A DNA stretch of 52,786 bases from Proteobacteria bacterium UBA2363 (GCA_002344355.1 DDTN01000048.1:1-52786), one strand, 5' to 3'. Counted from the first letter of the stretch, positions 33,328-41,837 are shown. Made by a program: numbers and translations. The notes: generated from the sequence alone by a model not told the origin.

Positions 33328-33984
33328 ATGAAGAGCAGCGACAGCGTGGTGGTGATCGGTCTGGGAAGGTTCGGCGGTTCGGTGGCGCAGTCGCTGTACC
33401 GGCTGGGCCACGAGGTGCTGGGCATCGACGAGAACCTCGCCCTGGTGCAGCGCTGGTCCAGCCGGCTGACCCACGTGGTGCAGGCCGACGCGACCAGCAA
33501 CGACGCGCTGCGCGAGCTCGGCATCGCCGACTTCCGCCATGCCGTGGTCGGCATCGGCAGCGACCTGGAGGCCAGCGTGCTGACCGTGCTGGCCCTGCAC
33601 GAGATCGGCGTGGGCGACATCTGGGCCAAGGCGACCAGCGAGAAGCACGGCCGCATCCTGGAGCGCACCGGCGCCCACCACGTGGTCTATCCCGAGGCGG
33701 CGATGGGCGAGCGCGTCGCCCACCTGGTGACCGGCAAGATGATCGACTTCATCGAGTTCGACGACGGCTTCGCGATCGTCAAGACGCGGGCGCCGATCGA
33801 GGCACAGAACCGCACCCTGGCCGATTCCGGCCTGCGCACGAAGCACGGCGTCACCGTGGTCGGCATCAAGCGGCCGCGCGAGGACTTCACCTACGCGCGC
33901 CCGGAGACCCTGGTCCAGGCCGGCGACCTGCTGATCGTCTCCGGGCCGACCGAGAAGGTCGAGAAGTTCGCTTCGCTGACCTGA
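33328..33984 (+). CDS. trkA: TrkA/KtrA-type RCK regulatory subunit
   Basis: A 218-residue cytoplasmic RCK protein that gates the membrane subunit encoded just upstream. The Rossmann motif VVVIGLGRFGGSVAQSLYRLGHEVLGIDEN (residues 7-36) binds NAD(H) or ATP. The DATSNDALRELGI segment and the central IWAKATSEKHGRILERTGAHHVVYPE continue the RCK_N domain. The C-terminal RCK_C domain (LADSGLRTKHGVTVVGIKRP ... ETLVQAGDLLIVSG) binds regulatory ligand. The single-RCK length matches KtrA. A composite REP-like element begins two bases after the stop. Confidence 0.93.
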   Translation: MKSSDSVVVIGLGRFGGSVAQSLYRLGHEVLGIDENLALVQRWSSRLTHVVQADATSNDALRELGIADFRHAVVGIGSDLEASVLTVLALHEIGVGDIWAKATSEKHGRILERTGAHHVVYPEAAMGERVAHLVTGKMIDFIEFDDGFAIVKTRAPIEAQNRTLADSGLRTKHGVTVVGIKRPREDFTYARPETLVQAGDLLIVSGPTEKVEKFASLT

Positions 33985-33985
33985 C

Positions 33986-34124
33986 GGGGTCAGAGTCGAA
34001 TTCCGGCCCGCGGGAAAGGGGGTCCGGGAAAGGGGGTCAGAGTCACTTTCCGGCGCAGATGGTCGCAATGGCGACACGACGTCGACCGGAAAGTGACTCT
34101 GACCCCCTTTCCCGCTCTGACCCC
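33986..34124. repeat. composite REP-like element, copy C
   Basis: An outer GGGGTCAGAGTCG arm (33986) pairs with CTCTGACCCC ending at 34124. Inside is a second, complete pair with arms GGGGTCAGAGTCACTTTCCG (from 34034) and CGGAAAGTGACTCTGACCCC (to 34105). It appears nested, as if one unit inserted in another. It separates trkA from the convergent DUF486 gene. Confidence 0.85.
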
Positions 34125-34135
34125 GCTCTCCCCGC

Positions 34136-34480
34136 CTACCGGAACACCAGCCAGGCCCCGAAGGCGATGGTCGCGAAGCCGGCCACGTGGTTCCAGCGCA
34201 GCGCCTCGCCCAGGTACAGCACCGAGAAGGCGATGAACACCACCAGGGTGATCACCTCCTGGATCGTCTTCAGCTGCACCGCCGAGTAGACCGAGTGGCC
34301 CAGCCGGTTCGCGGGCACCGCGAGCAGGTACTCGGGCAGGGCGATCAGCCAGCTCGCCAGCACCACCAGCAGCAGCGGCGCCGCCTTGTACTTGAGGTGC
34401 CCGTACCAGGCGAAGGTCATGAAGATGTTGGACACCAGCAGCAGGGCGATCGGCGTCAGGTAGGCGTGCAGGCTGGCCAT
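34136..34480 (-). CDS. DUF486 / DMT-family small membrane protein
   Basis: A 114-residue protein with four predicted membrane helices (about 8-26, 34-52, 70-89, 94-112). The sequence SNIFMTFAWYGHLKYKAAPLL and ALPEYLLAVPANRLGHSVYSAVQLKTIQEVITLVVFIAFSVLYLGEALRWNHVAGF is the DUF486 signature, a family related to small drug/metabolite exporters. The transported substrate is unknown. It is bracketed by REP-like elements on both sides. Confidence 0.88.
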   Translation of the reverse strand: MASLHAYLTPIALLLVSNIFMTFAWYGHLKYKAAPLLLVVLASWLIALPEYLLAVPANRLGHSVYSAVQLKTIQEVITLVVFIAFSVLYLGEALRWNHVAGFATIAFGAWLVFR

Positions 34481-34550
34481 GGCGGGTACCGGGCGGGGCA
34501 GGGCGGCGCGAGCATAGCGGCGGGCGGGGAGGTCCGGGGTCCGGAAACCG

Positions 34551-34660
34551 GGGTCAGAGTCACTTTCCGCCGCGGGATTCCGGAGCCATGCTAAGGACTG
34601 CCCAGCGGAAAGTGACTCTGACCCCTCCCGGGCACCCAGCGGAAAGTGACTCTGACCCCA
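34551..34660. repeat. REP-like element with duplicated right arm, copy D
   Basis: Left arm GGGGTCAGAGTCACTTTCCG at 34551. Two right arms follow, each in the form CCCAGCGGAAAGTGACTCTGACCCC, ending at 34624 and 34660. It lies just upstream of the sigma factor gene, so the second arm may overlap that gene's promoter region. Confidence 0.88.
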
Positions 34661-34693
34661 TCCGGCCCTAGGATGGACCCCGGAGGCCAGGCC

Positions 34694-35242
34694 ATGGATC
34701 CAGCCAGGGAACCGCAGTCCGCGTTCGATGCCGACGCGCCGCGCTCGGCCGACCAGCTGTTCGTCGAGGTCTACGACCGCCTGAAGGCGATGGCCGGCCG
34801 GCGCCTGGCCGCCGGCCCCCGCGGCACCCTGGACACCACCGGCCTGGTCCACGAGCTCTACCTGCGCATGAATGCCGGCGAGCGCCTGCGCTTCAGCCAT
34901 CCCGCCCAGTTCTTCACCTATGCCGCGCGCGCCATGCGCCACCTGCTCACCGACCGGGCACGGGTCCGGCTCAGCCAGCGGGCCGGCGGCGAATGGCTGC
35001 AGGTCACCCTGACCGGCAGCGATCCGGACCTGGCGATCGCCAGCGCCGAGCAGGCCCTGGCGCTGGACGAGGGCCTGCAGCGCCTGGAACGGGAGGATGC
35101 CCGGGCCGCCCAGGTGGTCGAACTGCTCTATTTCGGCGGCCTGACCCTGGAGGAAGTGGCCCGCACGCTCGACGTGGCGCGGCGCACGGTCGACCGCGAC
35201 TGGCGGTGGGCGCGGGCCTTCCTGAAGGCGGAGCTGGACTGA
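34694..35242 (+). CDS. ECF-type RNA polymerase sigma factor
   Basis: A 182-residue sigma factor of the ECF subgroup that is usually encoded with Ser/Thr kinases (ECF43-like). Region 2 has SADQLFVEVYDRLKAMAGRRLA, TTGLVHELYLRMN and HPAQFFTYAARAMRHLLTDRARVRL. Region 4 has LERLEREDARAAQVVELLYFGGLTLEEVARTLDVARRTVDRDWRWARAFLKAEL with a recognisable helix-turn-helix. The ATG at 34694 is favoured by GGAGG 8 bases upstream over the earlier ATG at 34673. No anti-sigma factor gene is adjacent; the downstream kinase is the likely regulator. Confidence 0.92.
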   Translation: MDPAREPQSAFDADAPRSADQLFVEVYDRLKAMAGRRLAAGPRGTLDTTGLVHELYLRMNAGERLRFSHPAQFFTYAARAMRHLLTDRARVRLSQRAGGEWLQVTLTGSDPDLAIASAEQALALDEGLQRLEREDARAAQVVELLYFGGLTLEEVARTLDVARRTVDRDWRWARAFLKAELD

Positions 35243-35278
35243 TGTCGCAAGCCTGGGGAATGGTGCGTTATACCGACC

Positions 35279-38104
35279 GTGGAATGGGACAGTCGACCGA
35301 CGCTGCGTGACCTGTTCGAGGCCGCGCTCGCCCTGCCGCGGGGCGAGCGCGACGCCTTCGTGGCGAGCCGTTGTGCCGATCCGGCGGACCGCGCCCGCCT
35401 GCTGCGCCTGCTCGCCGCCGACGACGCCGCCGAGGAGGCCGCCGGCGCGCTGCCCCGGCGGGCGGCACCGGACCTCGCCAGCGCCATCGGCGAGTCCGCA
35501 GAGGACACGGCCTGGCAGGCGGGACAGACGGTCGGCCCCTACCGGCTCGGCGAGCTGCTGGGCTCGGGCGGCTCCGCGGAGGTGTTCCGCGCCTGGCGCG
35601 AGTTCGATGGCGCCCGCCAGGTGGTGGCGCTCAAGCTGCTGCGGCGCAGCCTGGTCTCGCCGGAGGCGCGACGCCTGTTCCGGCGCGAGCGCCAGGCCCT
35701 GGCCGCGCTGTCGCATCCGGACATCGCGCACCTGGTCGATGGCGGCGTGTCCGAGGGCGGCCAGGCCTACCTGGCCATGGAATTCGTCGACGGCGTGCCG
35801 ATCACCCGCTTCGCGCAGGAGCGCTCGCTGGCCCTGGCGTCCCGGCTGCGCCTGATGATCCGGGTCTGCCGGGCGGTGGCGATCGCGCACCGCAACCTGA
35901 TCGTGCATCGCGACCTGAAGCCGGCCAACATCCTGGTGACCGCCGAGGGCCAGGTGAAGCTGCTGGACTTCGGCATCGCCAAGCTGCTCGACGACGAGCT
36001 GCTGGACGGCGAGCAGTCGACCCGAACCGGCTGGGCCGCCCTGACCCCCGGCTATGCCGCACCGGAGCAGTACGCGGGCGGCCCGGTCACCACCGCCACC
36101 GATGTCCACGCGCTCGGCGTGGTGCTGCACGAGCTGCTGTCCGGTGAGCGGCCGGCCGTGCGGTCGGGTGCGTCCGCCGCGTCGGAGGCGGCAGCGCCCG
36201 GGCCCGGCGACACCACCCGTCCGCGCGCCGTTGCGCGCGCCGCGATGCGCGGCGACGTTGGCACCGTGATCCGCAAGGCGATGGCCGACGAGCCCGGGCG
36301 ACGCTACGCCAGCGCCGCCGAACTCGCCGACGACCTGGAACGCTACCTGCGCGCCGAACCGGTGCGCGCCCACCCGCCCTCGGCCTGGTACCGGACGCGC
36401 AAGTTCGTGCAGCGCCATCGTGGCGGCGTGGCCCTGTCCGCGGCCTTCGCCATCGGCGTGCTGGCCAGCCTCGGGGTGGCGCTCTGGCAGGCCCAGCAGG
36501 CGCGCCAGCAGGCGCAGCTGGCGCAGCGCGAGGCGGCCCGTGCCAGTGCGGTGCGCGACTTCCTGGAATCGATGTTCCGGCCGGTGCGGCAGGGCATCGC
36601 CGAGGGTCGGCAGCCGACCGTGGTCGAGCTGGTCGCGCGCGGTGCCGAGGCGCTGGACGAGCAGACCGGCCTGGCGCCACCGCAGCGCGTCGACTTGCTG
36701 ATGATGTTCGCCCGGCTGCACGCCAACATCGGCGAGACCGCCCGCGCCCGCGAACTGGCCATCGCCGCGGATACGCTGGCCGGCGAATCCCTAGACCCCC
36801 TGCATCCGGCCGCGGTCGGCGCACTGGCGCTGCGCGGCATCCGCCTCGTGCGCGACGGCGAGACCGAGGCCGGCGCCGTGCTGCTAGAAGAGGCGGCAAC
36901 GCGGGCCCGGCGCATCGACGACCCGGTGCTGATCGCGGTCCTGGACACCCAGGCGGTCGCCGCCACCGACCTGGGCGACGCCGGGACGGCACTGCGGCAC
37001 GCGCGCGAGGCCCTGGCGCTGCGCCTGCGCCACTACGGCCCGGATGATGAGCGCATGGCCGCCGGTTACAACAACCTGGCCTACGGCCTGGTCGGCGTCG
37101 GCCGCTTCGAGGAGGCGGTGGAGGCCTACCGGCAGACCTGGGAGATCGACCGCCGCTTCCGGCCCGAGCACAGCTACGACGTGCTCTCTGCGTTGTCGAA
37201 CTGGGGCTGGGCGCTGCACCAGGCCGGGCGGGTGCGCGAGGCGCGCGCGCTGCTGGCCCAGGCCGAGGCGGGCTTCGCCACGCTCGGCGGACGGGCCCGC
37301 ATGGGCCATGTGCTCAACAGCCAGAAGCTGTGCGGCATCGACATCGCCTGGGGCCTTCCGGCGGACGCCGAGGCGTCCTGCCGTCGCATGCTGGCGGTGA
37401 CCCGCGAGATGACCGGTGGCGAGGGCCTGTTCATGGCCTACGCCCTGCGCATGGAGGCGCAGCGGCTGCTCGAGCTGGGTCGGCTGGACGAAGCCACGGC
37501 GATGCTGGACGGGGCGGCGGCGCAGCTTTCTGACGGTCCCGGCCATGCCCGGGGACGAGCCGGTGTGGCGCTGGTCCGGGCCCAGCTCGCCTGGCTGGCC
37601 GGCGAAGCCGGCCCGGCGCGGCGTCGTGCCAGCGCGGCGCTCGAAGAGGGCGCCGTCCACCGCCAGGCGGACACGCAGGACCTGCCGGCCCGCAGCCTGC
37701 TGCTGCTGGCCTGCATCGACGCGCCGCTGGAACCGCCCTGCCAGGGCCTGGCCAGCGAGCTCGCCGATGCGCTCGCGCATCTGCCCTGGCCGGGCGACCC
37801 GCGTGCCCTGCCGGCGCGCACGGCGCTGGCGCGCCGGGCGCTCGGCCACGGCGATCCCGACCAGGCCGCAGCGCTCGCCCGGACGGCGCTCGAGCAGACC
37901 GCCGGCGAGCTGGATCCGGCCCAGGCGCAGGTCCTGGCCGCCCGCGCCTGGCTGGCGGCGGCGCTGGCCGAAGGCGGCGATTGCGTCACCGCACGGACCG
38001 TTCGCGCGGACATCGCCGCTGCCGCCCGGCAGGCAGGCAATGCCGGTTCGCCCTGGCTGCAGGAAGCCGACCGGCACTGGCGGCAACGGGGCATGTGTCC
38101 GTAG
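35279..38104 (+). CDS. membrane Ser/Thr protein kinase with extracytoplasmic TPR domain
   Basis: A 941-residue bacterial Hanks-type kinase. Kinase motifs in order are the Gly loop GSGGSAEVF (about 95-103), catalytic Lys in VVALKLLRR (about 120), HRDLKPANIL (about 210), DFGIAKLL and the APEQ segment. A single membrane helix follows at about 382-404, then a coiled region and roughly ten degenerate TPR units (for example YNNLAYGLVGVGRFEEAVEAYRQTWEIDRRF). The GTG at 35279 is used because the first 90 residues (TLRDLFEAALALPRGERDAFV) form the conserved N-terminal segment of this kinase class. The gene begins 36 bases after the sigma factor gene and is probably cotranscribed. Likely role: sensing an envelope signal and controlling the sigma factor. 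Confidence 0.93.
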   Translation: MEWDSRPTLRDLFEAALALPRGERDAFVASRCADPADRARLLRLLAADDAAEEAAGALPRRAAPDLASAIGESAEDTAWQAGQTVGPYRLGELLGSGGSAEVFRAWREFDGARQVVALKLLRRSLVSPEARRLFRRERQALAALSHPDIAHLVDGGVSEGGQAYLAMEFVDGVPITRFAQERSLALASRLRLMIRVCRAVAIAHRNLIVHRDLKPANILVTAEGQVKLLDFGIAKLLDDELLDGEQSTRTGWAALTPGYAAPEQYAGGPVTTATDVHALGVVLHELLSGERPAVRSGASAASEAAAPGPGDTTRPRAVARAAMRGDVGTVIRKAMADEPGRRYASAAELADDLERYLRAEPVRAHPPSAWYRTRKFVQRHRGGVALSAAFAIGVLASLGVALWQAQQARQQAQLAQREAARASAVRDFLESMFRPVRQGIAEGRQPTVVELVARGAEALDEQTGLAPPQRVDLLMMFARLHANIGETARARELAIAADTLAGESLDPLHPAAVGALALRGIRLVRDGETEAGAVLLEEAATRARRIDDPVLIAVLDTQAVAATDLGDAGTALRHAREALALRLRHYGPDDERMAAGYNNLAYGLVGVGRFEEAVEAYRQTWEIDRRFRPEHSYDVLSALSNWGWALHQAGRVREARALLAQAEAGFATLGGRARMGHVLNSQKLCGIDIAWGLPADAEASCRRMLAVTREMTGGEGLFMAYALRMEAQRLLELGRLDEATAMLDGAAAQLSDGPGHARGRAGVALVRAQLAWLAGEAGPARRRASAALEEGAVHRQADTQDLPARSLLLLACIDAPLEPPCQGLASELADALAHLPWPGDPRALPARTALARRALGHGDPDQAAALARTALEQTAGELDPAQAQVLAARAWLAAALAEGGDCVTARTVRADIAAAARQAGNAGSPWLQEADRHWRQRGMCP

Positions 38105-38112
38105 CGGAAACC

Positions 38113-38228
38113 GGGGTCAGAGTCACTTTCCGCCTCAGGATCTCCAGAAGTCAGGGGTCAGAGTCACTTTCCGCCTCAGGATTTCCGGATCGGGCCAGGT
38201 CTGGCATGCGGAAAGTGACTCTGACCCC
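38113..38228. repeat. REP-like element with duplicated left arm, copy E
   Basis: Two left arms of the form GGGGTCAGAGTCACTTTCCG, each followed by CCTCAGGAT, start at 38113 and about 38154. One right arm ends at 38228. It lies between the kinase gene and the beta-helix protein gene. Confidence 0.88.
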
Positions 38229-38312
38229 GGTTTCCCTGACCACTGTCGCAGATTCCGGCTCCTCTTCGTTACCCGGATCAGCCAGACCCCCTGGCCCTCC
38301 GGGAGTCCCTCC

Positions 38313-40703
38313 ATGCCCCTGCACCGAACCGCACCGCCGGCCCTGCTCGTCGCCGCGCTCGTCCTGGCCGCCCCGCACGCCGCAGCCGACATCTTCACGG
38401 TCGGCGTCGGCACCGGCTGCACCCACGCGACCATCCAGCAGGCGATCGATGCCGCCCAGGCCAACCCCGGCGCCGACACCATCCGGGTCACCCGCAGCCT
38501 CGGCTATACCCAGCAGGCGCTGACCGTCAACACGGCGCAGGACCTGAGCATCGTCGGCGGCTTCGCGACCTGCAGCCAGGCCGCCAGCGACGGCACCAGG
38601 ACCACGGTCAGCGGCGCCGGCGGCGCACTGGTGCCGGTGTTCACCATCACCGGGCAGACCGGTTCCGTGATCCGCATCCGGCTGCTGACCATCACCGGCG
38701 GCGACACCGCCGGCGAAGGCCATGGCGGCGGCATCCATTATCTGGGCAATGGCCGCCTGGAGCTGATCGAGACCGACGTCAGCGGCAACACGGCCGGCTA
38801 TGGCGGCGGCATCTACGCCGACGGCCAGGGCGACCAGGCCGAGCTGCTGCTGTCGAACGACGTCGTGATCGCCGGCAACACCGCGCGCTACAGCGGTGGC
38901 GGCATCTACCTGAACGACATGAACATGCGCATGGAGGCGCCTGGCAGCATCCTGTTCAACAACACCGCGCAGGGCCTGTCCGACCGCGGCTTCGGCGGCG
39001 GCCTGATCATCCGCGCCAACAACCGCAGCGCGCGCGCGCTGGTCGGCAGCAACGGCATCGGCAGCCTGGGCACGATCGCCGGCAACAGCGCGCGCTACGG
39101 CGGGGGCGTGGCGGCGATCGCGGAATCCATCGGTCGCATCGCGCACCTGGACCTGTTCAGCACCGACGCCTCGCAGCGCACCTCGATCCGCGACAACATC
39201 GCCTCGGTGGTGGGGGGTGGCATCTACGGCAGACCCTATCGCGAATCCGGCTTCTTGACCGTCGGCGATTCGGTTTCGACGCTCTGGAATGCCGACCTGC
39301 TGCTCAACGTCGCGCCGGACGGCGCCGCTGTCTACCTCGAAGACGACTCTTCGTTCGGAATGGTCTGGGGTGCGCACCTGTGGATCAACTCCTGGTGGAG
39401 CAGCTGGAACGGGGGCAGCATGAACGGTCCACCGTCCGGCGCGGTGCCCTGCCAGTCGATCCGCCACTGCGGGCGCATCGCCGGCAACCAGACCCGCAAC
39501 GCCAGCAACGAGCCCACCACGGGCGCGATCATCCGGATGAACCGGGATACCCGCTTCTATTCCAACTGGAACGCAGTACCCGGTGCACCCCCGTCCCAGG
39601 GCGGCGGCGTGCTGTTCACCGACAACACCGCGGGCCGGCTGATCGACGTCGCCGACAACAACGACGGTTCGGTGGTGCGCTTGCGCAACGCGGTGATGCA
39701 CGGCAATGCGTTGAGCCTTCAGGTCCTGCGCGCCACCGGGGGCGGCTCGCAGGTCGAGATCAGGGACAGCACGGTCGCCGGCAACAGCATCAACGGCTCG
39801 CACGTGATGTCGGTGCAGGGCGATTTCGGGCTCACCGCCGGCCTGGTGTGGCAACCGGGCAAGACCGTGCTCAGCCACGGCGGCGGCAGCCGGATCGTCA
39901 GCTGGTCGATGGCCAACGAGGCGGCCAGCCTGGGCGGTGGTCCCTGGGCGCTCCAGATCGCCGGGCCGCGCTTCATCGACCCGGACCGCGGCGACTACCG
40001 GCTGCGCGCCGCCTCGCCGGCGATCGACCACGCCCCGGCCGATCCGGACAGCACCGGCGATGCCGACAGCCGCCCGCGCGACGTCGCCCTGCCGGTGCCC
40101 TGGTCGGACCTGCGCCTGCGCGATGCCGGCGCCTACGAGCGGCAGTCGATCAGCCCGCTGGTGCTGAACGGCGATTTCGCCTCCGACCTGAACCTGTGGA
40201 CGTCCGCAGGCGGTGTCACCTCGACCTGGGACGGCAGCCAGAACGCCGTCGGCGGTGCCGGCTCGGGCTCGCTGCACGTCAACCAGGCAGGGGTGCCGCA
40301 GGCGCGGGTGGTCGTGCGCAGCCAGTGCGTCCACCTGCCCGCCGGCGGGCGCTACCGCCTCAACGGCTGGGGCCGCGCCGGCATCGGCACGCCCGCCACC
40401 CGCGACGGCATCCTGCTGAACTGGCAGTTGCGCCACGACGGCGCGGAGTCCTGCACCCAGGGCCCCGCCAACGCCAGCGCCGACCACTTCCTGACCAGCT
40501 CGAGCAACTGGACCCAGCCCGCTACGCCCGCCCTGGTCGAACTGGCGCCGGAGGACTGGACGGTCAACAGCTCCCTGACCGTCTCGCTGGTGGTGAACGA
40601 CAACGGCGGCACCGCGCCGCTGACCGTCACCGGCTGGTTCGACGGCATCACCCTGGATTTCGAGCCGTTCAACGACGTGATCTTCGCGAACGGGTTCGAC
40701 TGA
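38313..40703 (+). CDS. secreted parallel beta-helix protein
   Basis: A 796-residue exported protein. Residues 1-25 form a signal peptide (ALLVAALVLAAPHAAA). DIFTVGVGTGCTHATIQQAIDAAQANPGADTIRV is the usual entry to a right-handed beta-helix of the polymorphic-outer-membrane or CSLREA type, followed by many GGGI-containing coils (HGGGIHYLG, YGGGIYADG, SGGGIYLND, GGGVAAIAE, GGGIYGRPY, GGGVLFTDN). The C-terminal 170 residues form a jelly-roll-like beta domain (VLNGDFASDLNLWTS ... LTVTGWFDGITLDFE). It ends NDVIFANGFD, almost identical to the ending of the 12-15 kb protein. No pectate-lyase catalytic residues could be identified. A GGGAG site lies 8 bases before the ATG. It may depend on the upstream sigma factor. 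Confidence 0.87.
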   Translation: MPLHRTAPPALLVAALVLAAPHAAADIFTVGVGTGCTHATIQQAIDAAQANPGADTIRVTRSLGYTQQALTVNTAQDLSIVGGFATCSQAASDGTRTTVSGAGGALVPVFTITGQTGSVIRIRLLTITGGDTAGEGHGGGIHYLGNGRLELIETDVSGNTAGYGGGIYADGQGDQAELLLSNDVVIAGNTARYSGGGIYLNDMNMRMEAPGSILFNNTAQGLSDRGFGGGLIIRANNRSARALVGSNGIGSLGTIAGNSARYGGGVAAIAESIGRIAHLDLFSTDASQRTSIRDNIASVVGGGIYGRPYRESGFLTVGDSVSTLWNADLLLNVAPDGAAVYLEDDSSFGMVWGAHLWINSWWSSWNGGSMNGPPSGAVPCQSIRHCGRIAGNQTRNASNEPTTGAIIRMNRDTRFYSNWNAVPGAPPSQGGGVLFTDNTAGRLIDVADNNDGSVVRLRNAVMHGNALSLQVLRATGGGSQVEIRDSTVAGNSINGSHVMSVQGDFGLTAGLVWQPGKTVLSHGGGSRIVSWSMANEAASLGGGPWALQIAGPRFIDPDRGDYRLRAASPAIDHAPADPDSTGDADSRPRDVALPVPWSDLRLRDAGAYERQSISPLVLNGDFASDLNLWTSAGGVTSTWDGSQNAVGGAGSGSLHVNQAGVPQARVVVRSQCVHLPAGGRYRLNGWGRAGIGTPATRDGILLNWQLRHDGAESCTQGPANASADHFLTSSSNWTQPATPALVELAPEDWTVNSSLTVSLVVNDNGGTAPLTVTGWFDGITLDFEPFNDVIFANGFD

Positions 40704-40707
40704 AACC

Positions 40708-40782
40708 GGGGTCAGAGTCATTTTCCGCGCGGCAGTCCTCGCCAGCCCGCGTATTCCTGGGGCGGAAAGTGACTCTGACCCC
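40708..40782. repeat. REP-like inverted repeat, copy F
   Basis: Arms GGGGTCAGAGTCATTTTCC and GGAAAGTGACTCTGACCCC begin 4 bases after the beta-helix gene stop. The loop (CGCGCGGCAGTCCTCGCC) resembles that of copy G. The element directly abuts the cassette array. Confidence 0.9.
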
Positions 40783-40785
40783 TGT

Positions 40786-40875
40786 GGCCAACCTGGAGCC
40801 AAGTGGCCGCCGCGCGCCCAAGCAGGGCGAAAAACGCGCAGGTTGCCGTCGGTCCGCTTGATTGCCGAGTTAAGC
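40786..40875 (-). other. attC-like site of the last cassette, degenerate
   Basis: Minus strand: R'' box GCTTAAC (40869-40875) followed by CAATCAAGCGGAC, a standard attC arm. The far end GGTTGGCC (R'-like, 40786-40792) is less well matched and lies 3 bases from REP copy F. The length of 90 bases equals that of its neighbours. Confidence 0.5.
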
Positions 40876-40924
40876 AGCGCGGCAGGTACTTCGGCCACCG
40901 CGAGCTCCGCAAAGCCGCCATGCG

Positions 40925-41320
40925 TCACTTTGACCTCACGACGTGATCGATGGAACCACCTTCAATCGTCTCGTACAGAATCCATCCTTCTTTCGCTACT
41001 CGCTCGTCGCCTAGAACGTCTGCACAGTCTGAGTAGCTCGCTCGAAGCCGATAGCGCACTTCGCCTTGCAGAGAGGGAACCTGAGCGGCATAAATGAAAG
41101 CTTCGAACTTCGCAGCCATCATTTGTGTGTCAGTCTGCCCGATCTGGTCGCCCTTCACTGAGATCGTCTGGTTGACCATCTCCAAGTAGTACTCAGGGTC
41201 CGCACAGTCCTGTCGATCTATTACACGCACAGTCACGAATTCACGTTTCAGGTGGTGCCAGCTCCACGCCACGAGTATTCCGAAGAGAAATGCTGCCAAG
41301 GGAAGTGCCGGAGACTTCAT
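40925..41320 (-). CDS. cassette-encoded hypothetical protein with N-terminal membrane anchor
   Basis: A 131-residue protein that I do not recognise. Residues 1-22 (MKSPALPLAAFLFGILVAWSW) form a signal anchor or uncleaved signal peptide; the rest is soluble and mixed alpha/beta with two cysteines (DCADPEYY and SDCADVLG) that could pair in the periplasm. The start ATG lies 11 bases from the GCTAGGC boundary of the preceding attC site, and the gene is followed by another attC-like site, which marks it as a gene cassette. Codon use is much less GC-biased than the flanking genes, consistent with acquisition from elsewhere. Confidence 0.65.
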   Translation of the reverse strand: MKSPALPLAAFLFGILVAWSWHHLKREFVTVRVIDRQDCADPEYYLEMVNQTISVKGDQIGQTDTQMMAAKFEAFIYAAQVPSLQGEVRYRLRASYSDCADVLGDERVAKEGWILYETIEGGSIDHVVRSK

Positions 41321-41331
41321 GACGGGAGAGC

Positions 41332-41419
41332 GCCTAGCGGTTGAGTTGAGCGGCGCGCACGCGGCCGCATGAGCTTGGCACTTTATCTATCACGCGTCCG
41401 CTCGAACGAGCTGTTAGGC
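41332..41419 (-). other. attC recombination site 1
   Basis: Minus strand: R'' GCCTAAC (41413-41419), CAGCTCGTTCGAGCGGAC, a central spacer, then CGCCGCTCAACTCAACC and R' GCTAGGC (41332-41338). The arms pair through about 10 bases with an unpaired base, as in classical aadA-type attC sites. The R' box has GCT instead of the invariant GTT, so it may be impaired. Confidence 0.75.
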
Positions 41420-41444
41420 GTTATCGACGCTTGGTTCAAGAGTA

Positions 41445-41744
41445 CTACCTCCAACTGTAAGACCACCTGCACGCCAGGGCATTAACTGCGCGGGCGGTTA
41501 ATTCTGGAAATGCACGTGCTAGCCTGCGCTCATACTCGCACTGTGCTTCGGCCAAATTGTTACTAGTCCATTCAGCCGGAGGGTAGTCCGGAAACTGCAA
41601 ATACTTTTCTATTGCCTTACGCGCAGATTGGGCATCGCGAGGAAAGGCTGCGTTCAATCGCTCCTCCCGACCCATGGGCATATAGCCGCCGGAAGCGTCA
41701 GCGCCCAGGTAGACAACCAGCACGTCGCTTGGATCGTGTGCCAT
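41445..41744 (-). CDS. cassette-encoded hypothetical protein
   Basis: A 99-residue soluble protein of unknown function. It has no signal or membrane segment. Features: MAHDPSDVLVVYLGADASGGY at the start, a charged helical middle (REERLNAAFPRDAQSARKAIEKYLQ) and a C-terminal helix (AEAQCEYERRLARAFPELTARA). Its ATG lies 3 bases inside the cassette boundary GTTAGGC at 41748-41754, and an attC site follows its stop within 30 bases. This is the hallmark arrangement of a mobile gene cassette. GC content is visibly below the neighbouring chromosomal genes. Confidence 0.65.
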   Translation of the reverse strand: MAHDPSDVLVVYLGADASGGYMPMGREERLNAAFPRDAQSARKAIEKYLQFPDYPPAEWTSNNLAEAQCEYERRLARAFPELTARAVNALACRWSYSWR

Positions 41745-41747
41745 GCC

Positions 41748-41837
41748 GCCTAACGCCGTGCTAAGCCGCCGCCAGCCGACAGCGGTACGTTGAAACGCGA
41801 GGACTCCCCGGCGGTCGGCTTGAGCACATAGTTAGGC
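41748..41837 (-). other. attC recombination site 2
   Basis: The best attC in the array. Minus strand: R'' GCCTAAC (41831-41837), TATGTGCTCAAGCCGACCGCC, a variable middle, GGCGGCTTAGCAC and R' GTTAGGC (41748-41754). The boxes are perfect and the arms are complementary with a single bulge. The TAA stop of the upstream cassette gene lies inside R''. Confidence 0.88.
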
